A stretch of 64,000 nt of DNA from Pandoraea sp. PE-S2T-3 (GCF_002179965.1 NZ_NGUQ01000037.1:558001-622000); one strand, 5' to 3'. Counted from the stretch's first letter, positions 55,685 to 64,000 are shown. Numbers and translations: made by a program. Notes: generated by a model from the letters alone, not told the origin.

Positions 55685-56185
55685 ATGACCGCCCAAGTTT
55701 CTGCTGACGTCTTTCGCCACGCGATGACGTGCTTCGCCAGCGGCATCACCGCCATCACCACACAGGAGGCCGGTGTGCCGTTCGGCCTGATCGCCACCTC
55801 CGTTTGCAGCCTGTCCGCAGACCCCGCCACGATTCTCGTGTGTGTCAACAAGACGGCGTCGGCGCACGACGTCATTCTGCGCACGCAACGGTTCGCCGTG
55901 AACCTGCTGTCCGCGCAACACCTGAGCGTTGCCAAGCGTTTTACCTCGCTGCGCGGTGCCGAGCGTTTCGACGCCGAACATTGGCAGGGCGGCAAGCTGG
56001 ATGTCCCGACGCTCGTTGATGCTGTCGTTGTGTTCGAGTGCCGGCTTGCGAAGGTGCACGACGGGTTCACTCACAGCATCATCGTCGGCGAGATTACCGA
56101 GGCAAGCGTCAACGATGAGGGCGCATCGGACTGCCTGCTCTGGCATCACCGCGACTTTGCGCGCAGCACGCAGCAGGCGGCGTGA
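55685..56185 (+). CDS. Flavin reductase, DIM6/NTAB type
   Basis: This is a 166-residue flavin reductase of the HpaC/NtaB family. It starts at ATG 55685 (MTAQVSADVFRHAMTCFASGI). FMN-binding segments are GVPFGLIATSVCSLSADPATILVCVNKTAS and RFAVNLLSAQHLSVAKRF, with a GEI-type strand near the C-terminus. It supplies reduced FMN to the monooxygenase just upstream. Start at 55685 is preferred over a longer in-frame opening at 55526 that lacks a ribosome site. Confidence 0.92.
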   Translation: MTAQVSADVFRHAMTCFASGITAITTQEAGVPFGLIATSVCSLSADPATILVCVNKTASAHDVILRTQRFAVNLLSAQHLSVAKRFTSLRGAERFDAEHWQGGKLDVPTLVDAVVVFECRLAKVHDGFTHSIIVGEITEASVNDEGASDCLLWHHRDFARSTQQAA

Positions 56186-56220
56186 TGCGGCACCTGTCCT
56201 CACTTTCCTCGCGAGGTTCC

Positions 56221-57126
56221 ATGCGCATTACCCTTCGAATTCCCGCCGCCACGGCGATTGCCACCACGGCATGTCTTCTTGCGCTATTCGGTGGCGTGAG
56301 CCACGTGCGCGCAGCCGAGGCGCCTCCTGTCGCCAATATCAAGGCCGACGACAAGCTCGCAGCGATGGTGCCGAAATACTATCGGGACCACGGCACGCTC
56401 ACGGCTGGCGTGAACCCCGACGTCGCACCGATCAAGTTCGTCAACGGCGACGGCGAGATCGTGGGCTTTACGCCGGAGCTGCTGTCGGCGGCGGCGCAGG
56501 TGCTGGGTCTGAAGATCAAGCTCGCGCAATCGTCGTTCGACGCGCTGATTCCGGGGCTGAGTGCGAGCCGCTTCGACGTGCTGCTCTCGTTGGCTGACTT
56601 TTCCGCCCGCCAGAAAGTCGTGACCTTCGTCGACTACCTCGACATGGGGTTGACGGTGGTGACAACGCCCGCGAGCGCCATCACCGTGAAGTCACCCGAC
56701 GATCTATGCGGTTTGCAATTGGCTTTGCCACGCGGCACGGCGTCGATGGAAAAGGCGAGGGCGCTTAGCGACAAGTGTGTCGGCAATGGCAAGAAGCCGT
56801 TGACGATCGCCACGTATCCCGACTCGAACATGACGATGCTGTCGTTGTCGACGGGCGCCAGTCAGGTCGCGTGGGTCGACTCGCCGGTAGGCTATTACAA
56901 CGCCACCCGATTTCCGGCGAAGTACAAGATCGTGCACTACAACCGGGAAGCGCCCTATGGCATCGGCTTCGGTGTCGACGAAAAGGGCAAGCAATTGGCG
57001 CTCGCTATCCAACAGGCGCTCATCAAGCTTCAGAAGGACGGCGTCTACGATGCGCTGATGAAGAAATGGGGGCTGGATATCAAAGATGCCAAGCCGTTGT
57101 TTCCGATCAACGGCGGAGAGCGGTGA
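56221..57126 (+). CDS. ABC transporter substrate-binding protein, family 3
   Basis: This is a 301-residue periplasmic binding protein. Residues 1-30 form a signal peptide (ITLRIPAATAIATTACLLAL, ending VRAAEA). The mature protein has the SBP_bac_3 pattern: GTLTAGVNPDVAPIKFVNGDGEIVGFTPELL near residue 62 and FDALIPGLSASRFDVLLSLA. The ATG at 56221 follows GAGGTT and opens the signal peptide. It delivers substrate to the permease and ATPase at 52460-54159; its position at the operon's end, behind the enzymes, is unusual but consistent with co-regulation. Confidence 0.92.
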   Translation: MRITLRIPAATAIATTACLLALFGGVSHVRAAEAPPVANIKADDKLAAMVPKYYRDHGTLTAGVNPDVAPIKFVNGDGEIVGFTPELLSAAAQVLGLKIKLAQSSFDALIPGLSASRFDVLLSLADFSARQKVVTFVDYLDMGLTVVTTPASAITVKSPDDLCGLQLALPRGTASMEKARALSDKCVGNGKKPLTIATYPDSNMTMLSLSTGASQVAWVDSPVGYYNATRFPAKYKIVHYNREAPYGIGFGVDEKGKQLALAIQQALIKLQKDGVYDALMKKWGLDIKDAKPLFPINGGER

Positions 57127-57167
57127 AAGCCGAGATACTTAACATATCAACGGTCGGTGAATTAATT

Positions 57168-57183
57168 AACCGACCGGTCGGTT
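57168..57183. promoter_or_regulatory. TetR-type palindromic operator upstream of penicillin G acylase
   Basis: AACCGACCGGTCGGTT is a perfect 16-bp palindrome of the ACCGACCGGTCGGT type commonly bound by TetR-family regulators. A further CGGTCGGT half-site lies at 57151-57158. It is 53 bp upstream of the acylase ATG. The only TetR gene in the window is at 59998, behind the acylase; whether it binds here is unknown. The same bases with the T-run at 57182-57186 could instead form a weak terminator for the upstream operon. Confidence 0.6.
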
Positions 57184-57235
57184 TTTGTTGTGATAACGTC
57201 AATGCGCTCTACCCATAAGAACTACGGAGACATTG

Positions 57236-59875
57236 ATGACTTTGCCTTCCCGCTCGCCGCGCGGTCTGTCGCTCGCGCTCGCCGTTTCCCTTCTGAGTCT
57301 TTCGTTCGCCGGGCCGGTGGTCGCCAAGACCGCGACCGCCAGCGACAATGCCGTTGGCACAAGCGGCGTCTCGCCAGCCGGCAAGGCTGTGCCGGGGCGC
57401 GCTGACGTCACGATCAAGCGTGACGAGTTCGGTGTGCCGCACATCTATGCGGCGACGACTTACGCGCTGTTCTACGGCTACGGTTACGCGGTGGCACAAG
57501 ACCGTCTGTTCCAGATGGAGATGGCACGCCGGAGCACGCAAGGCACCGTGTCGGAAGTGCTGGGCGAGAAGTTCGTGGATTTCGACAAGTCGATCCGTGG
57601 CAACTACTGGCCCGCGTCGATCCGGCGCCAGTTGGCCGATCTGCCGCAGCGGGAGCGCGACATCGTCGAGGGATACGCCGCCGGCATGAATGCGTGGATT
57701 GCCCAAGTGCGCGCGCAACCGGACAAGCGCATGCCGAAGCAATTCAACGACTTCGGTTTCCAGCCATCCAACTGGGACGCCTTCGACGTGGCGATGGTTT
57801 TCGTCGGAACGATGGCCAACCGGTTCTCCGACGCGACCAGCGAGATTGATAACTTGGCGCTGGTGACGGCGCTCAAGGACAAATACGGCGCTGACAAGGG
57901 CATGGCGCTGTTCAACGAACTCAAGTGGATCGTGAACCCCGATGCGCCGACGACCATTCCGGCATCGGAAGGCGTTTATCCGGTCAAGGTCGGTCCGCTG
58001 TCCAAAGTAGCGGCCGCCGCAACGCAGCCGCTCGCGCGCTACGATGGCCCCGCGCCGATGCTGGCACGTCTCGCACGCGACAGCGATGGCGCGTTGCTGC
58101 ATCAGACGCCCGAGGCCAACGCGGCAACGATGCTCGCCCAGTTCGCCGAATACGGCCAGCCGGGGCCTGCCGGGTTCCCGACGACCAGCAACATGTGGAT
58201 CGTCGGCAAGAACAAAGCCCGCGATGCCAGCGCCATCATGCTCAACGGCCCGCAGTTCGGCTGGTTTGCCCCCGCGTACACCTACGGCATCGGTTTGCAT
58301 GGCGCAGGCTTCGATCTGGTCGGCAATACGCCGTTCGGTTACCCCTGCATTCTGTTCGGCCACAACGGCAAGATTTCTTGGGGTTCCACGGCGGGTTTCG
58401 GCGATGACATCGACATGTTCGCCGAGAAGCTCGATCCGGCGAATCCGAATCGCTACTTCCATAACGGCCAATGGCACGACATGGAAAAGCGCGTCGAGAT
58501 CATCCGCGTGAAAGGCGGTGCACCAGTCGTGCAGGAGGTCTATCGCACAGTGCACGGCATTGTCATGCAGCGTGACGACAAGCAACACATCGCTTATGCA
58601 AAAGCGCGCGCATGGGATGGCCTTGAAGTGCAATCGTTGCTCGCGTGGACGCATCAGGCCGAGGCGCAAGACTGGAAGTCATGGACCGCGCAGGCCGCGC
58701 GTCATGCACTGACCATCAACTGGTACTACGCCGATACGGCCGGCAATATCGGTTACGTGCATACGGGCGCGTATCCGGATCGCCGCCCGGGCCATGATCC
58801 TCGTTTGCCGGTGCCGGGCACCGGGGAATGGGACTGGAAGGGATTGCTGCCGTTCTCGACCAACCCGAAGGTCTACAACCCGAAGCAGGGCTGGATCGCC
58901 AATTGGAATAATTCGCCGCAGAAGGGCTATCCGGCAAGCGACCTGTTCGCGTTCGTGTGGGGTGGTGCCGATCGCGTGGTCGAGATTGACGAGCGCATCA
59001 AGGCGCACGACAAGCTGAACGTCGACGACATGTGGCAGATCCTGAAGGAGACGAGTGCGGTCGACGTGAATCGTCGTCACTTTCTGCCGTTCATTGAGCG
59101 CGCGACGGCCAACCTGCCCGCCACTGATGCCCGCCGTCAGCTGGCATTGCAATTGGCGAAGTGGGACGGCCTGAATCGTGATCCGCAGCACACCGGGCAT
59201 TACGATACGGCAGGCCCGGCGATCATGGACGCGTGGCTCACCGCCATGCTCAAGCGCACGCTGGGCGAAGTGGTGCCCGCGCCGTACGACAAATGGTTCC
59301 TCGCCAGCGGCTATGCCACGCCGCAGGACGGACCGACGGGCTCGGCCAACATCGGTAACGGCAGCAAGGTGCTGTACGAAGGTCTGCGGGGCGACAAGGC
59401 AGGTGTGCCGCAGACCTTCGATATCTTCGGTGGCAAGCGGCAGGACGATGTGATTCTCGCCGCGCTGGACGATACCGTCACCGCACTCAAGTCCCGGCTG
59501 GGTCCCGACATGACGACATGGCGCGCGCCGACGGTGCCGTTGACCTTCCGCGCCAACAACTTCTTTGGCGTGCCGCAAGCGAACGCCGGAGAAGCGGTGC
59601 GCACGCCCGTCTACATGAACCGTGGCACTGAGAACGATCTCATCGTGTTTGGCCCGAACGGCGCACGCGGCAAGATCGCAGCTTACGACGTGGTGGCGCC
59701 GGGGCAGAGCGGCTTCGTCGCACCTGACGGCACGCCATCGCCGCACTACGCCGATCAGGTCGAGATGTACACCACGTTCGGGCGCAAGCCGCTGTGGCAT
59801 GACAACGCGGACGTGAATCGCACCACCAAGTCCGTCGAGCACCTGCGCATCGCGCCCGAGGCCGTTAGCCAGTAG
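57236..59875 (+). CDS. pac: Penicillin G acylase (Ntn hydrolase)
   Basis: This is an 879-residue precursor closely resembling Escherichia coli penicillin G acylase along its whole length. A signal peptide (about 1-32) is followed by the alpha chain, a spacer peptide, and the beta chain beginning at the nucleophile Ser near residue 318 ([13 protein letters not shown]). Strongly conserved stretches are [40 protein letters not shown] with the oxyanion Asn, [19 protein letters not shown], and [19 protein letters not shown]. It is a periplasmic enzyme that hydrolyses phenylacetyl amides, including penicillin G. ATG 57236 follows CGGAGAC. An acyl-homoserine-lactone acylase is less likely given the match to the PGA beta chain. 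Confidence 0.93.
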   Translation: MTLPSRSPRGLSLALAVSLLSLSFAGPVVAKTATASDNAVGTSGVSPAGKAVPGRADVTIKRDEFGVPHIYAATTYALFYGYGYAVAQDRLFQMEMARRSTQGTVSEVLGEKFVDFDKSIRGNYWPASIRRQLADLPQRERDIVEGYAAGMNAWIAQVRAQPDKRMPKQFNDFGFQPSNWDAFDVAMVFVGTMANRFSDATSEIDNLALVTALKDKYGADKGMALFNELKWIVNPDAPTTIPASEGVYPVKVGPLSKVAAAATQPLARYDGPAPMLARLARDSDGALLHQTPEANAATMLAQFAEYGQPGPAGFPTTSNMWIVGKNKARDASAIMLNGPQFGWFAPAYTYGIGLHGAGFDLVGNTPFGYPCILFGHNGKISWGSTAGFGDDIDMFAEKLDPANPNRYFHNGQWHDMEKRVEIIRVKGGAPVVQEVYRTVHGIVMQRDDKQHIAYAKARAWDGLEVQSLLAWTHQAEAQDWKSWTAQAARHALTINWYYADTAGNIGYVHTGAYPDRRPGHDPRLPVPGTGEWDWKGLLPFSTNPKVYNPKQGWIANWNNSPQKGYPASDLFAFVWGGADRVVEIDERIKAHDKLNVDDMWQILKETSAVDVNRRHFLPFIERATANLPATDARRQLALQLAKWDGLNRDPQHTGHYDTAGPAIMDAWLTAMLKRTLGEVVPAPYDKWFLASGYATPQDGPTGSANIGNGSKVLYEGLRGDKAGVPQTFDIFGGKRQDDVILAALDDTVTALKSRLGPDMTTWRAPTVPLTFRANNFFGVPQANAGEAVRTPVYMNRGTENDLIVFGPNGARGKIAAYDVVAPGQSGFVAPDGTPSPHYADQVEMYTTFGRKPLWHDNADVNRTTKSVEHLRIAPEAVSQ

Positions 59876-59896
59876 AGCCGAAGCGGTCGTGGTTGT

Positions 59897-59931
59897 GGAT
59901 CAAGGCGCCGATGTGATTGGCGCCTTGATCC
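59897..59931 (+). terminator. Strong hairpin after penicillin G acylase
   Basis: GGATCAAGGCGCC (59897-59909) pairs perfectly with GGCGCCTTGATCC (59919-59931) around a 9-nt loop, 22 bp after the acylase stop. There is no T-run, so it may be a stabiliser or a Rho-assisted terminator rather than a classical intrinsic one. Confidence 0.6.
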
Positions 59932-59940
59932 GGCACATGA

Positions 59941-59982
59941 AAACTAATATGATTAGGCAATTATCTAAATCGGTTAGTTTTC
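59941..59982. promoter_or_regulatory. Candidate autoregulatory operators of the TetR gene
   Basis: Two similar short dyads occupy the AT-rich tetR promoter: CTAAT-ATG-ATTAG (59945-59957) and CTAA...TTAG (59966-59978). Outer arms AAAACTAA (59941-59948) and TTAGTTTT (59975-59982) enclose both. The motif is unlike the GC-rich palindrome at 57168, so one TetR protein probably does not bind both. Confidence 0.5.
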
Positions 59983-59997
59983 AGTGCGAGAAATCCT

Positions 59998-60579
59998 ATG
60001 GTCAGAGCCGGGCTGACGGTCGAGCGGTTGGTGGAGGGCGGTGCCGAGCTAGCCGACGAAATTGGCTTCGAACAGTTGACCGGGGCGGCATTGGCACGCA
60101 AGTTCGACGTGCGACTCGCCAGCCTCTATTCCCACGTCAGGAATCTTGACGATCTCAAGAGTCAGATCGCGTTGTTGGCGTTGCGGCAGTTGGCAGACGC
60201 CACATCGCACGCCATGGCGGGTCGCGCGGGCAAAGAGGCGTTGTACGCGCTGGCCAATACCCATCGTGACTACGCGCGTCGCCATCCGGGGCGCTTCGTT
60301 GCTGCTCGGCATCCGTTGTCGTCCGAGTTGGCCGCCGCGAGCGCCGGGCCGCAATTGACCCAACTGATCCGGGCGGTGCTGCATGGCTACGCGGTGCCCG
60401 AGGCAGAGCAGGTCCACGCCATTCGCTTTCTCGGTGGCTTCTTCATGGGCTACATCACATTGGAATCAGCGTCGGCGTTTGCGCACAGCACGCCCGATGC
60501 CGACATCTCGTGGCTACGCAGTCTTGATGCGCTCGATACGGCGCTCACGCACTGGCCGTCCACATCAGCCACTCATTAG
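59998..60579 (+). CDS. TetR/AcrR-family transcriptional regulator
   Basis: This is a 193-residue TetR-type repressor. The helix-turn-helix is LVEGGAELADEIGFEQLTGAALARKFDVRLASLYSHVRNLDDLKSQIA, with the typical LYSHV recognition-helix end. The C-terminal ligand domain (HRDYARRHPGRFVAARHPLS, FLGGFFMGYITLESA) is of the WHG/TetR_C_33-like type. ATG 59998 directly follows the AT-rich operator region. The alpha/beta hydrolase gene starts 11 bp after its stop, so the two are probably one transcript. Confidence 0.9.
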   Translation: MVRAGLTVERLVEGGAELADEIGFEQLTGAALARKFDVRLASLYSHVRNLDDLKSQIALLALRQLADATSHAMAGRAGKEALYALANTHRDYARRHPGRFVAARHPLSSELAAASAGPQLTQLIRAVLHGYAVPEAEQVHAIRFLGGFFMGYITLESASAFAHSTPDADISWLRSLDALDTALTHWPSTSATH

Positions 60580-60590
60580 TTCTATTCCTC

Positions 60591-61586
60591 ATGACGCATC
60601 CCATCGACGGGGTCCGGGTTCCGGCCCGTGTGATTCCTTTTCCCGACAGCATTAGCACGCAGGCGCAGGCCGCATTGCGTCGTCTGGTGAATGCCGATGG
60701 CGAGCCATTCAACGCGATGTACACCGCCCCCTCGCCCGACGACTTTGAAGGCTGGATGCAATTCAAGGCGGATGCCGACGCCCAATACGGCGCCGCGATG
60801 GCACAGGTAGCAGGGCAGTTGAAAGCGGCGGTGGAAACCGTCGCAATCGGTGACGCCACCGTTCACGTGGCGACGCCGGTCGATCTCGTGGCCGACGACG
60901 TCATCTATATCGACCTGCACGGTGGAGGACTGGTGTTCGGCGGCGGCACCGTCTGCCGTATCGGCGCCCAAATGCAGGCCGACCAGTTGGGCCTGTGTTG
61001 CTGGGGCATCGACTATCGCATGCCGCCCGAGCATCCGTATCCTGCTGGGCTAGATGACTGTCTGACGGTCTACCGGCGAGTGCTGGAGACGTACCCGGCA
61101 AATCACGTTGTCATTGGCGGACGATCTGCCGGTGCCAATCTGGCGGCGGCGATGGTGTTGCGCGCACGCGATGAGGGGCTGCCGTTACCGGCCGCGCTGG
61201 TGTTGTTATCGCCGGAAGTCGATCTCACGGAATCGGGCGACAGTTTCGAACTGAATCAGCTTGTGGACGTGCTGCTGCCCAAGTCGCTGATGCCGAATAA
61301 CGTCTTGTATGCGGGCGGTGCGGATCTCGCTCATCCGTATCTGTCGCCGCTGTTCGGCGACTTCTCTCAGGGCTTCGTGCCGACGTTCATTCAAAGCGGC
61401 ACGCGCGATCTGTTCCTGTCGAACGCAGTGCGTATGCATCGCGCACTGCGCCGCGCCGACGTGCCGTGTGAGCTTCATGTGTTCGAAGCCATGCCGCACG
61501 GGGGATTCATGGGGGCGCCGGAAGACAGGGAACTGCGCGCGGAGGTGGCGCGATTCGTCCGCGCCCATCTGCCGGGCGCGCGGTAG
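60591..61586 (+). CDS. Alpha/beta hydrolase, hormone-sensitive-lipase family
   Basis: This is a 331-residue esterase/lipase of family IV. The oxyanion motif HGGGLVFGGG (about residue 109), the nucleophile elbow GGRSAGANLAAAMVLRAR (Ser about 180), the Asp in SGTRDLFLSN and the His in MPHGGFMGAPED complete the triad. No signal peptide is seen, so it is cytosolic. It lies downstream of tetR. It probably acts on short-chain or lactone esters; the physiological substrate is unknown. Confidence 0.9.
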   Translation: MTHPIDGVRVPARVIPFPDSISTQAQAALRRLVNADGEPFNAMYTAPSPDDFEGWMQFKADADAQYGAAMAQVAGQLKAAVETVAIGDATVHVATPVDLVADDVIYIDLHGGGLVFGGGTVCRIGAQMQADQLGLCCWGIDYRMPPEHPYPAGLDDCLTVYRRVLETYPANHVVIGGRSAGANLAAAMVLRARDEGLPLPAALVLLSPEVDLTESGDSFELNQLVDVLLPKSLMPNNVLYAGGADLAHPYLSPLFGDFSQGFVPTFIQSGTRDLFLSNAVRMHRALRRADVPCELHVFEAMPHGGFMGAPEDRELRAEVARFVRAHLPGAR

Positions 61587-61602
61587 GCCTTCCGGCCGAA
61601 AG

Positions 61603-62274
61603 CTACATCCCGAATTCGCGCAAACCTTCGAGGTCGAGAATGGTCAGGACACCGTAATCGACCTTCACCAACCCGGCCTGCTCCAGCACCTTGAGTGCGA
61701 GATTGACGCGCTGGCGCGACACGCCCGCGAGGTAACTGAGTTCTTCCTGCGAAATCTGCACGGTCGTGTCGTCGCTCGGGTAGAGATCGGGATTGAACAT
61801 CGACGACAACGAGCGCGCGACACGCGCATCGGTATCGAGCAGACGCTCGTGTTCGACGGCGGCAATGAACTGACCGAGACGTTCGTTGAGTTGCAGCGTC
61901 AGAAAGCGATTGAACGGGATGCTGGTGTCGAGAAGCCAGTCGAACGTGGCGATCGGCATATGCGCGAGCACCGAGTCGCGCAATGCCATCACGTCGTATT
62001 TGCGGATCTCGCGCTTCAGCAATGACCCTTCGCCGAACCACGCGCCCGAGGGCACGCCAGTAAAGGTCACCGACTTGCCGCTGGCCGAGGCGGTCGCAAT
62101 CTTGACGAGCCCGTCGATGACGCCAAACCAGGCGTGCGACGGGTCACCTTTGCGGCAAACGTAGCCGCCACTCTCCACTGGCCGTACCTGAATCTCTGCC
62201 GTCACGCGCTCGCGCTGTGCCGGCGTGAGTCCTTGTGCCCATACGCTGCGCTGCAACAGGGTCTCTAACGACAT
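61603..62274 (-). CDS. Crp/Fnr-family transcriptional regulator
   Basis: This is a 223-residue regulator with a cNMP-binding-fold N-terminal domain (SGGYVCRKGDPSHAWFGVIDG; FTGVPSGAWFGEGSLLK) and a C-terminal winged helix (QEELSYLAGVSRQRVNLALKVLEQAGLVKVDYG). No Fnr Fe-S cysteine set is present. It is divergent from the acyl-CoA synthetase, an arrangement common in Burkholderiales ahead of branched-chain ABC and acyl-CoA synthetase operons, so it probably controls that operon. ATG 62274 has a weak ribosome site. Confidence 0.9.
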   Translation of the reverse strand: MSLETLLQRSVWAQGLTPAQRERVTAEIQVRPVESGGYVCRKGDPSHAWFGVIDGLVKIATASASGKSVTFTGVPSGAWFGEGSLLKREIRKYDVMALRDSVLAHMPIATFDWLLDTSIPFNRFLTLQLNERLGQFIAAVEHERLLDTDARVARSLSSMFNPDLYPSDDTTVQISQEELSYLAGVSRQRVNLALKVLEQAGLVKVDYGVLTILDLEGLREFGM

Positions 62275-62575
62275 ATAGGGACTTTCCCTTGATTGTCATC
62301 CGGGTGACAAATCCGTCGTGGGTCATGGGGTATCTTCGCCTTGCCATGCGCAGGGTGAGACAAGCATCCACGGTGTTGCAACACGACGCCGAAGCACAAG
62401 TATAGAAGCTGCCTGCCGCGCGGCAAAGCGATCGTCACTGCACTACCCGCCAACGAATAAGCGTCGTGAAAAATGACGCGAGCAGGATGGCGTGCGCCAT
62501 CGCGCACGCGCCGACCGAGCCACGCCACGCCCCCCTCGACGGATGTCGAAGCGTGGTGAGACACAGGAGACAGGC
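62275..62575. other. Divergent promoter region, 301 bp without genes
   Basis: This holds the promoters of the divergent Crp/Fnr regulator and acyl-CoA synthetase. A TTGTCA...TGACAA dyad (62293-62310) lies next to the regulator start. CAGGAGAC precedes the synthetase ATG. Apart from these, no coding frame or strong repeat is seen. Confidence 0.6.
62293..62310. promoter_or_regulatory. Candidate Crp/Fnr operator
   Basis: TTGTCA-TCCGGG-TGACAA is an 18-bp inverted repeat 19 bp upstream of the Crp/Fnr ATG. The outer arms resemble Crp/Fnr family sites (TGTGA or TTGAT types) in geometry but not exact sequence. Autorepression is inferred. Confidence 0.5.
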
Positions 62576-64000
62576 ATGCAGGAGCGGACCACTTTCCCGC
62601 GTTTATTGTTGGCACACGCCGCCACACGTGGCGCCAGCACGGCGTACCGGGAAAAAGATCTGGGTATCTGGCAAAGCTGGAGCTGGCAGGACGCCGCGCA
62701 TGAAGTGCGCATGCTCGCCTGTGCACTGGCCGCCGCCGGATTCTCACGCGGCGACAATCTCGCCATCATCGGTAATAACCGCGTGCGCCTGTACTGGGCC
62801 ATGACGGCCGCGCAGGCACTGGGCGGTGTCGCGGTGCCGTTGTATCAGGACGCGGTCGCGGCAGAGATGATTCACGTGCTCGAAGACGCCGAAATCAATT
62901 TCGCCATCGTTGAAGATCAGGAACAGGTCGACAAGCTGCTGGAACTGCGTGAGAGCGTGCCGCATCTGGCACACATCATTTACGAAGACCCGCGCGGTTT
63001 GCGCAACTACGATGCACCCGGCCTGCAATCGTATGCGTCGATGGTGGCGCAGGGGCGAGAGTTCGACGCAAAACATCCACGCTATTTCGACGATGCCGTT
63101 GCGGCAGTAGCTGCCGACGATACGGCCACGATTCTCTACACCTCCGGCACGACCGGTAAGCCGAAAGGGGTTTGCCATTCGCACGCAGGTTTGATCGGTG
63201 CCGCGCATCACGGCAGCCAGTTCGACAAGCTCTCGGCCGACGACGAAGTGCTGTCGTACTTGCCGATGGCTTGGGTGGGCGACCATCTGTTTTCCTATGC
63301 GCAAGCGTTGGTGACGGGCTTCACGGTGAACTGCCCGGAGTCGCCGGAAACCGTCGCGACCGACATGCGGGAGATCGGCCCGACGTATTACTTCGCGCCA
63401 CCGCGCGTGTATGAGAACGTGCTGACGCAGGTGATGATTCGCATGGAAGACGCGAGCGCGATCAAGCGAAAGATGTTCGCGCATTTCATGAATGTCGCGC
63501 AGCGTTGCGGTGCGGCCGTACTCGACGGTCAACCGGTGGCGCTGCTCGACCGGCTGCAATACGCGCTGGGCAATCTTTGCATCTATGGCCCGCTGCGCAA
63601 CACGCTCGGCATGAGTCGCATCCGCACGGCGTACACCGCTGGGGAAGCCATCGGGCCGGATCTGTTCCGGTTCTATCGCGCTATCGGCATCAATCTGAAG
63701 CAGTTCTACGGGCAGACCGAGACGTGTGCTTACGTCTGCCTGCAACCGGACCGTCAGGTGCGTTTCGACAGCGTCGGTCCCGTCGCGCCGGGCATGGAAA
63801 TCAAGATCGCCGAAAGCGGCGAGGTGCTGGTGCGCGGTGTCGGGTTGCTCAAGGAGTACTACAAGCGCCCTGACGCCACGCGTGAAGCTTTCGACGAGAA
63901 CGGCTATTTCCGCACGGGCGACGCGGGCATCATCGATGCCGACGGGCACCTGCGCATCGTCGATCGCGCCAAAGACGTCGGCAAGCTGTCCTGCGGCTCA
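62576..64000 (+). CDS. AMP-dependent long-chain acyl-CoA synthetase (partial, runs off the window)
   Basis: This frame is open from ATG 62576 to the last base, giving 475 residues without a stop. It activates a carboxylic acid to acyl-AMP and then acyl-CoA. Motifs are ATILYTSGTTGKPKGVCHSH (P-loop-like motif), LSYLPMAWVGDHLFSYAQAL, the FYGQTET segment and NGYFRTGDAGIIDADGHLRI, then DRAKDV where the hinge to the C-terminal domain begins. About 150 further residues are expected beyond the window. CAGGAGAC precedes the ATG. The divergent Crp/Fnr gene is the likely regulator. Confidence 0.93.
   Translation, partial: MQERTTFPRLLLAHAATRGASTAYREKDLGIWQSWSWQDAAHEVRMLACALAAAGFSRGDNLAIIGNNRVRLYWAMTAAQALGGVAVPLYQDAVAAEMIHVLEDAEINFAIVEDQEQVDKLLELRESVPHLAHIIYEDPRGLRNYDAPGLQSYASMVAQGREFDAKHPRYFDDAVAAVAADDTATILYTSGTTGKPKGVCHSHAGLIGAAHHGSQFDKLSADDEVLSYLPMAWVGDHLFSYAQALVTGFTVNCPESPETVATDMREIGPTYYFAPPRVYENVLTQVMIRMEDASAIKRKMFAHFMNVAQRCGAAVLDGQPVALLDRLQYALGNLCIYGPLRNTLGMSRIRTAYTAGEAIGPDLFRFYRAIGINLKQFYGQTETCAYVCLQPDRQVRFDSVGPVAPGMEIKIAESGEVLVRGVGLLKEYYKRPDATREAFDENGYFRTGDAGIIDADGHLRIVDRAKDVGKLSCGS

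Noticed and set aside
54301-56070. 589-codon minus-strand frame over the monooxygenase and reductase genes
   Set aside because: It is a shadow of two canonical genes; Arg/Val-rich sequence without domain structure.
57236-59875. Acyl-homoserine-lactone acylase (quorum quenching) call
   Set aside because: The beta-chain blocks match penicillin G acylase more specifically than PvdQ/QuiP-type AHL acylases, and no quorum-sensing gene is nearby.

Overview
The window is GC-rich, densely coded DNA from a Gram-negative bacterium. Three things point to Burkholderiales, most likely Burkholderiaceae of the Pandoraea/Burkholderia type: a Burkholderia-style trimeric porin, many LysR/IclR/GntR/MerR-controlled catabolic modules, and ORFan-poor, ABC/MFS-rich content. 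The genus is an inference from protein style; no rRNA or tRNA is present to confirm it. There is no sign of prophage integration, insertion sequences or CRISPR.

Region 1 (1-24 kb) is a series of small metabolic and regulatory modules. In order it holds a porin; a RidA-like protein divergent from a LysR regulator; a chemoreceptor convergent with a GAF-PAS-GGDEF-EAL protein; an isochorismatase-fold protein without the usual cysteine; and a nitroreductase with a candidate Fur box. Next come an AhpD-like protein; an old-yellow-enzyme oxidoreductase divergent from a MerR regulator with a textbook MerR operator; an SPFH protein; and a Crp/Fnr regulator. Two catabolic operons follow. The first (17.85 down to 13.06 kb, minus strand) encodes an HMG-CoA-lyase-like enzyme, a CaiB-type CoA transferase, an MFS carrier and a Tat-exported amidohydrolase, and lies divergent from an IclR regulator with three near-identical 17-bp palindromes between them. 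The second (19.7-24.0 kb) encodes an MFS carrier, a maleate-isomerase/arylmalonate-decarboxylase-type protein, a hydantoinase and a hydantoin-racemase-like protein that lacks both usual cysteines. It lies divergent from a GntR regulator and ends at a clear terminator.

Region 2 (24.3-49.5 kb) is the main feature: a co-directional 16-gene contractile injection system of the extracellular (Afp/PVC-like, eCIS) lineage. It encodes a DUF4255 cap/terminator protein, one sheath protein with two Ala/Gly/Asp-rich insertions, two tube proteins, a DUF5908 peptide, a LysM hub protein, a VgrG-like spike, a PAAR tip, a gp25-like wedge, a baseplate-J protein and an Afp12-like baseplate protein. It also encodes a very large CIS tape-measure protein with in-frame hexanucleotide repeats and an AAA+ ATPase. 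Three proteins are of unknown role. The last gene encodes a Sec-exported, membrane-anchored protein with a GH18-like domain, which is not a classical eCIS part. A perfect 16-bp-stem hairpin lies between the two tube genes. No obvious effector toxin or classical tail fibre is encoded.

Region 3 (49.5-64 kb) returns to metabolism. It holds a WrbA-like flavoprotein divergent from an HxlR regulator; a GNAT acetyltransferase; and a LysR regulator divergent from a polar-amino-acid-type ABC transporter, which is interleaved with an FMN-dependent monooxygenase and its flavin reductase (probably scavenging of an organosulfur or related compound). These are followed by a full-length penicillin G acylase, a TetR regulator with an alpha/beta hydrolase, a Crp/Fnr regulator, and a divergent acyl-CoA synthetase that is cut by the window end.
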